The position numbers were made by a program, and so were the translations under genes. Under the pieces are notes generated by a model. It ran no database searches. It was given only the letters and a program-made list of their open reading frames with translations, and was not told the DNA's origin. From contig NW_003314422.1 of NCBI RefSeq assembly GCF_000143415.4, positions 1 through 64,000 of the forward strand: a stretch of DNA of 64,000 nucleotides, in the 5' to 3' direction. Below, in pieces: positions 11,606-22,848 of the stretch (position 1 is its first letter; each line of letters begins with the position of its first letter). This DNA is from Selaginella moellendorffii (taxonomy: Eukaryota > Streptophyta > Lycopodiopsida > Selaginellales > Selaginellaceae).

Positions 11606-14048
11606 ATCAAGCAAAAAATGCAATGTGCAGCAAATTATTTAATATTATTACATCACTCACTCACTCCTAAGGAAGGAGATATTGTCAATCTTCTCTTGGA
11701 AAACCTTAAAGATTATTGCATCATTCTATGGCCTGCCGAATCAAACAAAGATAGATTAAAAACTATAAACAAAAAAATTACAATGGACCTCATATTCGAT
11801 GTGATGGTTTTACACCAAACCTATAAAAAGCTACACTAATCAATGAAATATGTCACTCAGCTCATCTATTGATCTAAACAAAGAAAGGAAAAACAAAATA
11901 TTGATATAATTCTACTTGCTTACATCATTCTTCTTTGCCTTATGTTGTTTGGACAAAAAAAATTAATTGCATCTAAATTCATATCACGGAATCACATAGA
12001 GAAACTGAAAAAAAGGATACAATAAAACCAAAAAAAAAAACAGGTGTCACAATTGTTGGCATCAACATTCCAGCCCTTGAGCTCATGAATAATGAGATCA
12101 ACTTGCTCAAGATCACCATACCTTAAAAATTCTGTGTTGTACCATATGTTAGCTGCATTGTCTCTCATCAAATCTGATAAGAACAAAAAAGAAAAAACAA
12201 AAAGAACTTGTATACCCCATAGCAATGCTATGGTGCCAGTGGTGCATTGGTAGCACTATCACAGTCCACACCAGGGCTGCCATGGCTCAACAATCATGCC
12301 CCCAAGACCACACCATTGAGCATGTGGCACTAGCCAAGCAGGATTTAGTAAATAAGCCTAGGACTTTCACTAGAGAAAAAAGATTAAAGTTGTAGTATAA
12401 GTGCTAATGCCATGGCCGAGTAGAGAAGAAATCTTATGTCACCACTATACCCCATGGTACTGAGCAAAGAAAAAGTGCCATGGTGTTGGCCAAAGCCATG
12501 GCTGGCTTTTCGCTGCCAAATGCTGTACCAAACAATAATGTTCTAGCAAGAACATAGAGTTTTGGAAAGCTGGAAATTTTGTTTCTTATTTATTTTTTTA
12601 ATAGCTATCATACACCCAAAATTCCTGCATTTAAATGCAAAGAGCCAAAAGAGGGCTCTTGGTGGTATTTTAAAAAACAATTATTAGTGTCCCTCCCATT
12701 TTACTGTTAGCATAAGGCTAAGTAAAGCAGGTTGTCAGCTTATTAGTAATTTAATTGAACTTATATTAGCCATCTAATTCAAAGATGCTTTATTACTATT
12801 ATTACATGTTTTAGATCATTGTTCATGTTTGAATAATGGTAGATTACTATCAATCATAATGATAATGAACTAAGTATTAACCTATTATATTTTAAATCCT
12901 ATTGTGCAGCATAGAATTGAACCCCAACACCTCAAAGAGAAGAGCCTTGTCTCTAACCAACAAATAGTATTATAGTAGATGTTATAGTGTAAAGAATATA
13001 CCTGAAATATCCAAAAATATTCAAGTATATTGTAAGATATTCTTCTTAAATTTAAATTTTTAAATTTCAGAGATTTCACCAAGTCCATGTAGAGATGCTT
13101 CTATTATTAAGTCTGAGAGCCTCTAAACATAGTCATTTGTACATGAATTCGTTGAGTAGACTATATACCTAGAATATGCTTAGGTATTTTAGTATAATTT
13201 ATCAACATAAAAATTAAATATTTTTTAGTGATGAAAAAAAATTGGAAGGCAAAATCATGATTGAGTAGGGTAGAGAAAATGCATTAGAGATGCACATAAG
13301 AATGAAGAACTCCAGGCACATGAGCATGAGATGAGGCAAAAAGAAGAAAATGGAGAGCATATCCTGAATGTGCTCACTGAGCCAAAAAAAGATTTGATTC
13401 CAACACTTAGATTTCTTCTTCTTTTAAAACCTGCTTGAAATTATTCTTCTATTTGTTTATTATGTCTGAAAGATTGGTGGAGCAATAAAAATAAGAATAT
13501 GGACTTTCATCCAGAAGCATTTAAGAACCTTCACATGTAGCATGTGGCCCTTGGACTTGACTATGTCTAAGTAAACATTTAATTAATGTAAGCAGCTTGT
13601 TTAAATTGGTGTTCTCTAGTTTATTTCAAGCTGATTAGTTTGTCTGTCTACAACAACAAGATGAAGGCTATGTTAGTTGTGATAATTCTTGGCTACTACA
13701 GAACTCTTATTCTCCCAATGAATCTTGTGATCAGCAGGACAGAGTCTGCACTGGTAAGATGTATAGGAAGCTTAGTGCTCACAACTGTAAAACAAAGGTG
13801 GGAAACATGATGGATATCTAGGCGATTGCCTGAGAATCAACCAAGCAATGGGACTTGAGGGTGGATGTTGCTACTTGAGCTGAATCACTTAAGAGACATT
13901 GACATATCATGATGCAAGAAATTTGAGATTACAAAATGCTAGTAGTTTTTCATCACAGGAACTTCTTAAGATTTTTACGCCATCACTAATAAAACATTCT
14001 ATTAATTGGACTTGCTAACTTTTGGGACACAAAACACGAGCCAGGTAC

Positions 14049-14555
14049 CTTCGATTGGCCATCGCCAAGTTTGCAATGCGGGCGAGCTGCGTGATCTCAG
14101 TGTGAGCACTTTCTTAGCTTGTTGGTCATCAGACCTTACGATCTGGAAGAAAGAAAACCAATGGTCACTACCTGGATAGAAAAAAAAAGAGAGGAAACTT
14201 ACCTTTGAGAATCCTCAGTAGCTTCTGCCTCTTTCTTCTCTCCGATTCGCTCTCACTGCTGCTATAGTCGTGGCGTTTGCTCCTTTTTCTTCGTCCTTCC
14301 TCGCTTCTTCTTCTATTATCATCGTCTCTTACTTTCTTCCCATCCTTTTCGTATTGCTGTGATGCCTCTTTTCTCCTGTTTTCCTCCGTACCGCTGTTGC
14401 TGATTACACTTCTCTTTCTTCCGCCGGGATTCCTCGTCGTAATCTGCCCGAGTCGATCCAAGATTAGGATTCTTTGCAAATCTAGGGTTCTTTGCAAAAA
14501 TGTAGCATGAAAATCCATGCCGATCGTCAGGCAGCGGCGCTTCGAAGTCCATCAA
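14049..14555 (-). pseudogene. 5' fragment of an Arg/Lys/Ser-rich (RS-like) protein gene
   Basis: The minus strand opens with an ATG at 14555 (MMDFEAPLPDDRHGF) in one frame, continues as ADYDEESRRKKEK, then coding character moves by one frame to GKKVRDDDNRRRSEEGRRKR and SSSESESERRKRQKLL, ending at a good donor (LLRILK, donor after 14203). A following exon at 14112-14049 can be read as EITQLARIANLAMANRR ending at another donor. Downstream is AT-rich repeat with no further exon. Composition resembles SR/RS-rich nuclear splicing-associated proteins. The one-base frame change and missing 3' part argue for a broken fragment; the exact family was not recognised. Confidence 0.4.
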
Positions 14556-15170
14556 GATCTACGAGAATCTCCGCCGGGATGGCCTCCAGCCAAGCATTTC
14601 CATCGTTCTCAAGGTATGCATCGGCACGAAATATCTCGCAACAGGGACAAGAATCCACAGCGATCTGACCGATCGCTGGAGCAGCAGCATCTACGTCGCC
14701 AACAATCTCATCTCCATGTACGCTCCATGCGGTAGCATGGCCGACGCGACCTCGTCTTCCAATCAATGCAGCAGCGAGCTCTGGTCGATCTGGTCTCGTG
14801 GAATGCCATGATCCAGGGCTACTCCGAGAATGGGGACTTTGAATCGGCCTTGCGGTGGTTTCTCAGGTGAAAGACGAGGGATTCCAGTCCCATTGTCGGT
14901 CTTTCGTGGCTGCCCTCAAGCGATCGAGAAGGAAGAAAGAATCGAAAGGAAAGAAGATCGAACAAGAGCTAAGGTCCCGGAGATTCACAGGGACGTTTCT
15001 TCTTCTTCTTCCAGGGATAGGATGGATACTTTCGTGGCAAACACACTGATAGAGGTCTATGGAAACTGTGGAAGCTTGGAGGAGGCAGTGGTGGTTTTCG
15101 AGAGCATGGATGGAGTGGATTTGGTTTCGTGGACTTCGATCATCGTCCAGATTGTACTTCCGGATCTTCT
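14545..15170 (+). pseudogene. PPR (PLS-type) pseudogene, copy 1
   Basis: Pieces of pentatricopeptide repeats in all three forward frames: YVANNLISMYAPCGSMADA, then DLVSWNAMIQGYSENGDFES (frame change), then FVANTLIEVYGNCGSLEEAV followed by FESMDGVDLVSW. The order and spacing are those of a PLS-class plant PPR protein (organellar RNA editing/processing), but frameshifts at about 14760 and 14930 and no initiator or C-terminal E/DYW motifs make it non-functional. The coding character ends near 15165, after IIVQ, at the same point where similarity to copy 2 (16980-17216) stops. Confidence 0.75.
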
Positions 15171-15533
15171 AGAGATCACACATCTTTTTCTCGTATTTTT
15201 TTCGACAATGAGCCTGTTGCTCTCTTGGGCTTCGCGCGGCTCGAGCTTAGCTCCACAAGGTGGCGCTCCTAGCGGCTTGGAGGAAAGCTCCGTCCAACCA
15301 GAAAGACGAGAACAAGAATTCCAGGATCGCGAGTTTATGCGAGATCCCGCGCGTGAGATGGAAGAATGAGGTCAAACATTCGATAATTAGACAATAAATG
15401 GTATTAAACTGCAAGTCCTAGGACGAAAACAAAGATCACAGCAGCTCCAAACTTTAAGAGGAGTCCAAACTGTGCACTTATTCACCCGGAAAACATAGAT
15501 TAGAAGTAAAACTCACCATGGTTAGAGGGCTAC

Positions 15534-16576
15534 TTAGAGAGCAAAACCTGCCGTTCCGTTGTTACTGGTCCCGTTGATCCCCAGAATAGTTGTAATCACG
15601 TTATACACCTCCACGTTAACGCAAGACGGCACCTTCTTTCCTTTGGCAAATTGCGGCCCATGCCCGATGAAAATCGTCCGCATTGAACCCAAAAGATTGT
15701 CATAGCCGTGATCGCTTCCTTTGGAATTTCGATCCAGGGTTCCAAGGAGATGAGCTTCTTCTCGCATGTTCCAACCATACCGTGGTCGCCAACCACAATG
15801 ATCGTCACCTCTTCCAGAATTTTACGTTTCTCCAGGCCTTCCAGCAGCTTTCCTATCATCGAATCCACCCTGGTGATGGCAGCGCTGATCTGAGGTGCGT
15901 CCGCTCCTTCTCGGTGGCCTTGTTTATCCGGTTCTTCAAAGTAGAGTCCTATGAAACTTGGAACCACACTACGATCAAGGTATCCCAGAACAGCGTCCAC
16001 TCTGTCCTCGAATGGAACCAACTCATTGTAGCTTGGACAAATCTCGACGGGATGACAAGGCTACGACTCTCTCACCACCTGTGCTCCCGGCCAAAAGTAG
16101 ACAGCCGCATGTAGTCCGTTTTTCACCACTGTTTCCCATATCGGCTCGCCAATCCACTATTTCGCGGTGATATTGACCGTGGTGAACTTCTCGTTGGCAG
16201 GGTCACGAAAGCGATTGGCAATGATTCCATGCCAAGCGGGATATAGACCTGTAAGAACAGCCAAAGTCTAAGTCTAAGATACTTCTACAAAGAGAAACTC
16301 TCTCATGGGCTTACCTGTAACTATGGAATAGTGGTTCGGGAAGGTGGTGCTGGGATACACTGGAATCATGCCAGGGAAAGCTTCCGTCCCGTTGGAAATG
16401 AGGCGATCGATGTTTGGAGTCGCAACTTTCCACTGGTATCCCCATCGAAATCCATCCAAGGAGATCAATATCACCACCGGCTTGTCGAGAACCGATCTAT
16501 GCTGCGTGGAGAGAACGAGCACGAATGCTAGCACCCAGAGCAGCCCATGACACCAATCGATCCAGCGGTGAAGCAA
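15534..16576 (-). pseudogene. Nucleotide pyrophosphatase/phosphodiesterase (ENPP-type) pseudogene
   Basis: Reading the minus strand, exon 1 (16576-16315) has a signal-anchor-like WVLAFVLVLS segment, then PVVILISLDGFRWGY (first metal Asp) and YPSTTFPNHYSIVTG with the catalytic Thr of type-I phosphodiesterases. After a 67-nt intron, exon 2 starts at 16248 with LYPAWHGIIAN and continues through GLYFEEPDKQGH and VVGDHGM, all ENPP landmarks. It is broken by in-frame stops at 16157-16159 (TAG) and 16061-16063 (TAG). Near 15720 an internal deletion with frame change joins PWIEIPK directly to SDHGYDN, which in intact proteins lies roughly a hundred residues further on. The end, RTIFIGHGPQFAKGKKVPS then NNGTAGFAL, is the normal C-terminus. 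In intact plant relatives the enzyme is a membrane or secreted nucleotide-sugar/nucleotide pyrophosphatase. Confidence 0.8.
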
Positions 16577-16848
16577 ATTATGCCTGCAAATCTTGATCCG
16601 AGAGCTTGCAGCTGGAAATCTGGAGCTACCAGCTTTGTCAGAATGCGCTCCTCCACCTCCATGGTTGCTGCTCCTCCGCCCTTGCTCTTACCGTCCAATT
16701 GGAGCCTTCCATTGGTTGTGACTTGCTGAAGCTCAAAAAAGATATCTTCGGGATATACAATGTGGAAGGTTTTTATGGTTTATACCACCTTGGATAGATA
16801 TAGAATGTGGAGGGTCTCCTACAATATGGGCCTCCACCATGTATATTA

Positions 16849-16948
16849 NNNNNNNNNNNNNNNNNNNNNNNNNNNNNNNNNNNNNNNNNNNNNNNNNNNN
16901 NNNNNNNNNNNNNNNNNNNNNNNNNNNNNNNNNNNNNNNNNNNNNNNN
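16849..16948. other. Assembly gap (100 Ns)
   Basis: Exactly 100 unknown bases. Round-number gaps are usually of unknown true length, so the distance between the ENPP pseudogene and the second PPR copy is not known. Confidence 0.97.
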
Positions 16949-16979
16949 GATGATGTTTAAGCCCCCACCAAAACCCCTA

Positions 16980-17216
16980 GGAATCATCTCATGGCAAAGA
17001 AGAAACCATAGAGAGGAAAGAAAATCAAACAAGAGTGCTCTTGGAGAAGATCCAGTGAGATCCACATGGATGTTTCTTCTTCCATATTCCTATGAAAGTT
17101 GTGGAAGTTTGGAGGAGGAAGTGGTGGTTTTCAAGAGCATGGATGGAATGGACTTGGTTTCATGGAATTTGATCATCGTTCAGTGCATGGAAAATGGTAA
17201 ATCCAGGAGAGGGCTT
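16980..17216 (+). pseudogene. PPR pseudogene, copy 2 (CpG-decayed)
   Basis: Diverged copy of 14930-15165. It reads ESCGSLEEEVVVFKSMDGMD then LVSWNLIIVQCMENGKSRRG. Many differences from copy 1 are CG to TG or CA (TTCGAG/TTCAAG, TTTCGTGG/TTTCATGG, CTTCGATC/TTTGATC). The left side is cut by the assembly gap; the right side is interrupted by the LINE relic at 17217-18577. Confidence 0.7.
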
Positions 17217-18577
17217 GATGGTGAATCTGCAATGGGATGTGGAGCCAGTTAGGGAACGAGTCAGCCTAGGAACCTGGACATGGGCGTTTACAGCCCCAAG
17301 ACCAGCTTGGGAGGATGGTGATGTGAAGGTGTGGTTTGTAGTGTCCCTTGAATAGAATGTTGGTTGTCTTTTTTGGGTATCTAGAGGCAACATGTTAGTG
17401 CCAATAGGAGACAAATAGGTCATGCTGATGGTGACAGATAACAAAGTCAAATGCAGAATTTAAGTGGTACATCAGGCCCCGAAGCATTTGGTGGTGGTTC
17501 AATCATAGAGGGAAATGGCATTCTCAAATGGTGGCAATAGCAACTTATTGAAGATTTGGATTAAGACCTAGTAGCATGGAAGCAAGGAGTGAGGAGCTCC
17601 TTTTCGAGCACGAGATGGTCCCTTGACCAACAGGGAGGAGGCCCGAGGGGAGATCCCCAAGCTTTGGAAGAAATGGATCGAACAAGGAGTCAAGGCAGAC
17701 CAAATGGTGAACAACACATTTGCATTCTGGAAACTACCAGTACAGGAGAAAATCAAGGCCACCTTTTGGTTGGTGGCAAATAACAGGTTATCAGTGGGAC
17801 AATAATTCTAGGAGGAAGCATGCCAACAATACAAAGAATGTGGCGAACTAAAGACAGCATAACATGCACTATGGAAATGTGATGTGGCGAGAGAGGTATG
17901 GTGATAGATTCTTAAGGTGATGTAGAAAAGAAATATCCCAAAGTTCAAGGTTCAGAGTGGAGACATTCTCCACTAGTTTGAGGGAGCTAGAGGTCCAACC
18001 ATTGGCCCAGATTGGAGATGTATTTAGTGTCAAGGATGACACGGATGGAACATGCAAGTCTAGTGGGACATGATAGGGGTTGAAGTCAGGATGTCAGTTT
18101 GGGAGGTGATGGGTTATAAGCATTGGTCTATCTTGAGAGTGACAGGTGTGCAAGCACTTTAGGAGGCACAAAATCATTGTCACTTTGATGGGAAGCAAGT
18201 GAGTATATCTACAATGGTGGCTTCATGGTAGAGACTCACTCTTGCAGCAATGCATCTTCATTACACCATCTTGAAAGAGTAGGTGAAATTGAAGAAGCTA
18301 GAGGAGTGGAGGTCTAGGTGGCTCCTGTGTTTCAATAGAATAGTAGGTGGCAAGATTCACTAGCAATGGTGCTCCCTAGACTCTGTTCTACATTTGGCTG
18401 AAGGGGGAGATTTGGACATTGATATGATTTGAAGGAGATGACCACGTCCATTTGTATTCAAGGACTAGGTTCAATTGCGACACAAGAGTAGCTCATTGAG
18501 AGGGTGGTACACCCAATTTTTGTATTAGTCCCATTGGGATATAAGGAATGCATATACATATTTATTAAGGATGGTGA
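17217..18577 (+). mobile_element. 5'-truncated LINE (non-LTR retrotransposon) relic with zf-RVT domain
   Basis: Around 17640-17910 the plus strand reads KLPVQEKIKATFWLVANNRL, then (with stops) a CQQYKECGELK...HALWKCDVAREVW segment: the reverse-transcriptase zinc-binding domain (zf-RVT: hydrophobic helix, C-x-x(x)-C, H-x-L-x-x-C, W) found at the C-terminus of plant LINEs. The 3' end (about 18500-18565) is a GTACACCC...GGGATATAAGGAATGCATATACATA tail. Both sides carry GATGGTGA (17217-17224 and 18570-18577), a candidate 8-bp target-site duplication. RT palm and endonuclease are absent; several stops break the frame. Confidence 0.6.
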
Positions 18578-18662
18578 TGAAGAGTGGATTTGTTCCAGAT
18601 GGTCAGACCTTGGTTGCTGCTCTCAAAGCTTGCGAAGGTGTTTTAGAGGAAGAGGAGAAGTA
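18568..18662 (+). pseudogene. PPR pseudogene, copy 2 continued
   Basis: Reads MVMKSGFVPDGQTLVAALKA then CEGVLEEEEK and stop, the expected next part of a PPR motif after the piece ending at 17216. This is the main support for the LINE having inserted into a PPR sequence. The two parts do not join in the same frame, consistent with decay. Confidence 0.6.
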
Positions 18663-20460
18663 GGGTGATTGGAAAGATATCATCTGGCTGCTTGGAAAGA
18701 ATTAGAGAAGAAAGATTTATGACATCTAGCAACACATACTCTGTTTATAATATAGATAAGCTCATGCTACTCTTTATTTGACTAAACTCAAAACTAATCC
18801 AACACTAAACTACTCAAAGAGCAATAGTAAATTTCCCTAGAAAAGAATTGAGTAATATAACTCAAGCCTTTCAATAGCAAGTGTAAACAAAAATAATTTA
18901 GGACTTCGCCATTATCCACTCCATGGCACACAATTCGTAAAACCATCATAACTAATATGCATCAAAGTAGAAACTTTTGATAGCATGATGTGAATACAAG
19001 CAATGAGATCATACTTCATTGTAAATCATTTCTTGAAAATGAAAAGATAATTTATATATTTGATCCTTCATCCATAATGACTCTCTTTTCGGACTCAACT
19101 TAACTAAACCATAAGCTTGCATTCAAACTACTTTTAGTCCAATTTTAGAAAAGTCTATAACAGAGCATGGCAATGACTACTTGAACCAATAGACTAATCT
19201 TTATATTTTTTATTAATCCATTCATAATCATGCTTAGAAAGGATCTACTAGTATTGTGCTAAATAGCTACCGAGCAGCCCATTTGCCACTCATAGCAAAC
19301 CTATAGGAAGTGTACTTTTTACCTACGGTAACATAGTAACAACTCATGGTAACTATCAATTGGCTAACATTAATCTTACTAACTCAAAGTGTAACCTTAA
19401 GTTGCTAATGTGTCTCATTCATGAGCTTAAGCATAAACTCGTGCAAACAATACATTTTTATCCATCTAATGAGCTTAATAATTTGGTGCAAAATAATAAC
19501 TAAAATCCATACCCAATGGACATATGTGAAGCCATACCAACCAAATGTATTCCACTCAAATCATCATTTTCATCTTTGCGTATGCAATGAGACGAGTTGC
19601 CTAATGGCATTTTATCACAAAGAATCTGTCCAAGTTCAAAAGCTCCAAGAAGATTGCAGTGCTTTTGAGCTTTCTATAGAGCTTGTGCAAGTTGCAGCAA
19701 GATGACTCCAAAATGCTAAACTTTAATCTTTGTTTGACACAAGTTTTGCAAATGGTAGAGGCTCTTGCGATTTTCAAGTATTCTGTGCAAAGTCTTAACA
19801 TGCTGGTAAGTTTTATAAGAGCTTCACCATAATTAAACTTTATAAACCATAGCACATAGTACCTCAAGGAAATAGAGTGTGCAAAAAGAAGGTTGAAGAA
19901 GATGAGTAAAGAGTGAGTGTGAGGGAGAGGCAAACTAGATTAAGGTTCTATGCTCCTCAGTGGGCACAAGTGTCTATCTTCCTAGTAGCCACCTCAGTTA
20001 GCATCACAAAATCCATGTAACTGAAAGCTAGCATCTAGGACAAAGGAGTAAGTAAAGGCAAAGGACCAAGTCCCTTGAAGATAATAAAAAAATCACTTGA
20101 TTGCCTACTAACATGCCATGCCTAGATTCTCAGAAAACTTAGCAATAATGCCATTGTATATGCTAGATTTGGACAAGTACAAACTAATAAATAAATGAGA
20201 CTACCCACAACAGCTCAATAAGGAAAATGTTGTATGGCTTTGTGATTTGCTAGAGCTTTTGGGGACTAATCAAAGGAGAGATTAGGGTTAATCTCTAACA
20301 TGGACCACTAGAACATTCTGAGAATATTCTATAGCCTGTGGGAGGTTGGACTAGGGTTGTATTAGAGACAAGTTTGGTATTAATGATTTGCTTGATCATC
20401 CTTGTGTTGCTTGATATTTTATTAATTTGAGGCAAAGGTATCATTAGATTTGTGTCAAGC
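18663..20460. other. AT-rich intergenic block
   Basis: No supported gene. Short frames (for example 19421-19705) show no domain. Near 20300-20370 there is a weak resemblance (AATATTCTATA, GGGAGGTTGG) to the start of the chromovirus LTR at 30865, possibly a remnant of its 5' LTR. Confidence 0.45.
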
Positions 20461-20466
20461 CAAAGG

Positions 20467-22212
20467 CTATTCCAAAGATAGCATTCCAAACAAGGATGAG
20501 TTACTATAAGTTTTTGGTGATGCCATTTGATTTGACAAATGCTCTTACAACTTTTCAAAGGTTGAAGAAATAATTTTTACATTTGAGGAAGTTTGTGATT
20601 GATTACTTTGATGATATCTTAGTGTCCAACTCTACTGTGGAAAAACATGAGATTTTTGCAACAATTAAGGGACACTAAGGTCTACTTGAAGTTGTCTAAG
20701 TGCAATGTTTTTTAAAAAGGAGATTGAATATCTTGGATATTTAATTTCGGTGCATGGTATAAGAGTTGATCCCACAGTTTGTTAAGATCCGGTAAAAACA
20801 TGGAAGTGACAATAAGGTGGCTAATGCATTATCCAAGATGATGAATTCTATCTCATTTGTAAAACTATCCTATAATCTCTTGAAGTTTACTAATTTCAAC
20901 TCTTTTATCAATGATATTCATATGGAGGTTTTGTCGAGGGACACCTTTACAAATTTGAAGGGTGATAAGTTTATATTATTCGATATACAAGATGGAATTT
21001 TAGTGAAGAAGGGATGTGTGGTGGTTCCTGAAAAATGAGCCATCTTCATAAAATGGTCCATCATTTCTTTAAAAGGTCTTAGGTAAATTAGTGATAAAAT
21101 CTATCAAGATGTTATCCCATTCATTTTTACGTACACATAAAGTATGATAGAGCCTAGAGAGCTTTTGATGATCAACTTTGATAGCTTGGCAGGTTAAATA
21201 ACCATATATGTAGTTCTCAACATTTGACTTCATCCTAAGCCAAAAGAAATGTGTCTTTACCAACACATATATCCTTAGTACCCTTGGATGCTTAACATTT
21301 GGCACATCATAACACTCAATCAAAATTCGTTTAATGAGTTTATCTTTTGTTCGATTGCCATGGCTACCAATAGCGGCTGCTACTAACGCCTGCATGCCAA
21401 GATAAGAACTTGAATAGAAAACATACTCCTTTATGGCCAGCTATCCTTCCCCATACATCCCAAGTTCCCGAGAGGAGGTCACCATAAAATGTATAATGTT
21501 TCGTATCAGCTTGCGTCCAAGAAGTATACCCGAGCTACATAAATTGTCGGTAAGATATGAAGAACTAAGAACAAGGAAAGAAACTTACAGCAATCGAAGG
21601 AGTTCCAAGAACAATGACGTGCGTGAAGGACAACCGAGCTGGGTGGCTTGATGAAAGCTCTCGACTTGGCTCGTAATAGAGGGTTTTAAGGTCACTCTTC
21701 TGATACAAATCAAGCCCTACTGTATATGTGGTGAGGAGTGTCACTTACCAAACCAAATCTGTTGCACAGGAGCTGAAACTAGTGTGGCCCCAATGGCTTG
21801 GTGATGGGTGCTGCAGTCGACCAGCCCACAATGAAGATGACAATTAAAACTTCTAAACTTTCTTAAGTGTTTGTAGACCAGTTATTTAATCTTTATGGTT
21901 TGCCAAGTGACAATGTGAGTGATTGAAATCCCAAATTCACATCCAAGTTTTGGCAAATGGTTTTTAAGAAAGTAGAGACTAAGCTAGGCATAAGTAGTGG
22001 TGAGTATCCACAATTAGATGGGCAAGAAAAACACATGAATTAGCTCTTAAAAGATGTATTAAAGTCTTTCATAGAAAACTTGACTTAACAAAGAGTATGA
22101 GAAAAGTATTTACCTTTGCTCCAGTTTGTGCTCAACAATCAACTATTGACATGTCTTTATTCATGGCAATAAATGGATATAAGCCCAAATCTCCTGTAAG
22201 TTTGAGTTTAAT
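20467..22212 (+). mobile_element. Ty3/gypsy chromovirus relic, 5' part (outer element)
   Basis: Reverse transcriptase is seen at about 20467-20780: KIAFQTRMSYYKFLVMPFDL then YFDDILVSNSTVEKHE (YxDD catalytic motif kept as YFDD). The RNase H-integrase linker follows at 20817-21038 (NKVANALSKMM...DGILVKKGCVVVPE). Integrase core appears at about 21850-22200 with stops: DQLFNLYGLPSDNVSD, NPKFTSKFWQ and a DGQ..HMN segment equivalent to the DGQTER...N Glu region. Between them, 21069-21395 carries the integrase zinc domain in reverse orientation. The frame breaks off at 22212, where the inner element begins, and resumes at 30059. Gag and protease are not recognisable. Confidence 0.8.
21069..21395 (-). 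pseudogene. Inverted integrase zinc-binding segment of the outer chromovirus
   Basis: Minus-strand frame reading YDVPNVKHPRVLRIYVLVKT, FFWLRMKSNVENYIYGYLTC and WDNILIDFITNLPKTF: the H-x(n)-H...C-x-x-C domain and first catalytic-core strand of gypsy integrases. It lies exactly where the outer element's zinc domain should be but is reversed. To its right, 21420-21660 (-) has more CpG and a GTAAGT donor-like site, possibly a captured gene fragment. Confidence 0.7.
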
Positions 22213-22669
22213 TGTCAAGGTCCAAAGCCAGCTCAAGAATAAGACTTGGTCAAAGTCAGGAGTTTTTCTTTCTTTTTTCGGTCATAGTGGGGGAATAAGG
22301 GAATATTCTGCTAGAAATAGGATGCATCCCTTAGTGCCAGAGGTTGATGAGAGGTGGACAGCCAATTTCTGGGCATAGCATGTATGTAGAAGTGAATAGA
22401 GTTAAATAAAAGAGAAGGTTCTTGGAAGGATGCCTCATCCAACAGATTTAGAGTGTGTGGAGTGGAGGTTGGCAATGCAGCGGTGACTACAGTTATTTAA
22501 GGAGTGCACCACAGCAAGAATTGCTTGAGATCAACCAATCTATGTGAGTTGTCAGACCTGTGGGCAACCCTAGGTTAGGATGTTGGCAGAGGTTTTAGCA
22601 AAGGTCGCCAACGAGGCTAGGGACGAGGCTAGGCAGCAGTGATTCTCCGTGTCGTCGCGAGGAGTGACA
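22213..22669 (+). repeat. 5' LTR of inner element (457 bp)
   Basis: Starts TGTCAAGGTCC.AAGCCAGC and ends GGAGTGACA. Aligns along its length to 29591-30058; shared words include CTCAAGAATAAGACTTGGTC, GGGAATATTC, GGCATAGCATGTATGTAGAA and GAGGCTAGGGACGAGGCTAG. The copies are visibly diverged, so insertion is not recent. Confidence 0.9.
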
Positions 22670-22848
22670 TCTTTTGGTGCACTACCTGGGAATTGAAATG
22701 AGCGTGAAGATTGTGGTAGAAAGGTGAGCGCTAGGAGAAGCTAGGCTGCCCTCACCAAATCTACGTTGTTCCTTTCTAATGTATGAGCCAAAGAAGTCAA
22801 GAGTACTTGGTAAGACTTATAGAAGTGCAAGAGCAAGAGGAAAGATGA

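Larger units (their letters stand above)
6660..14040. other. AT-rich, CpG-poor gene-poor block
   Basis: About 7.4 kb with no convincing gene. Open frames up to 136 codons occur (for example 10515-10925 +) but have AT-driven amino-acid composition rich in I, L, K, N and F and no recognisable domain. Recurrent short motifs of the form ATACCTA.AATAT..CTA.ATATTCTAGGATATTCT occur near 7540, 11370, 13000 and 13170. A less AT-rich patch at 12230-12560 contains several CCATGG-type words but no gene. Probably old transposon debris. Confidence 0.6.
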
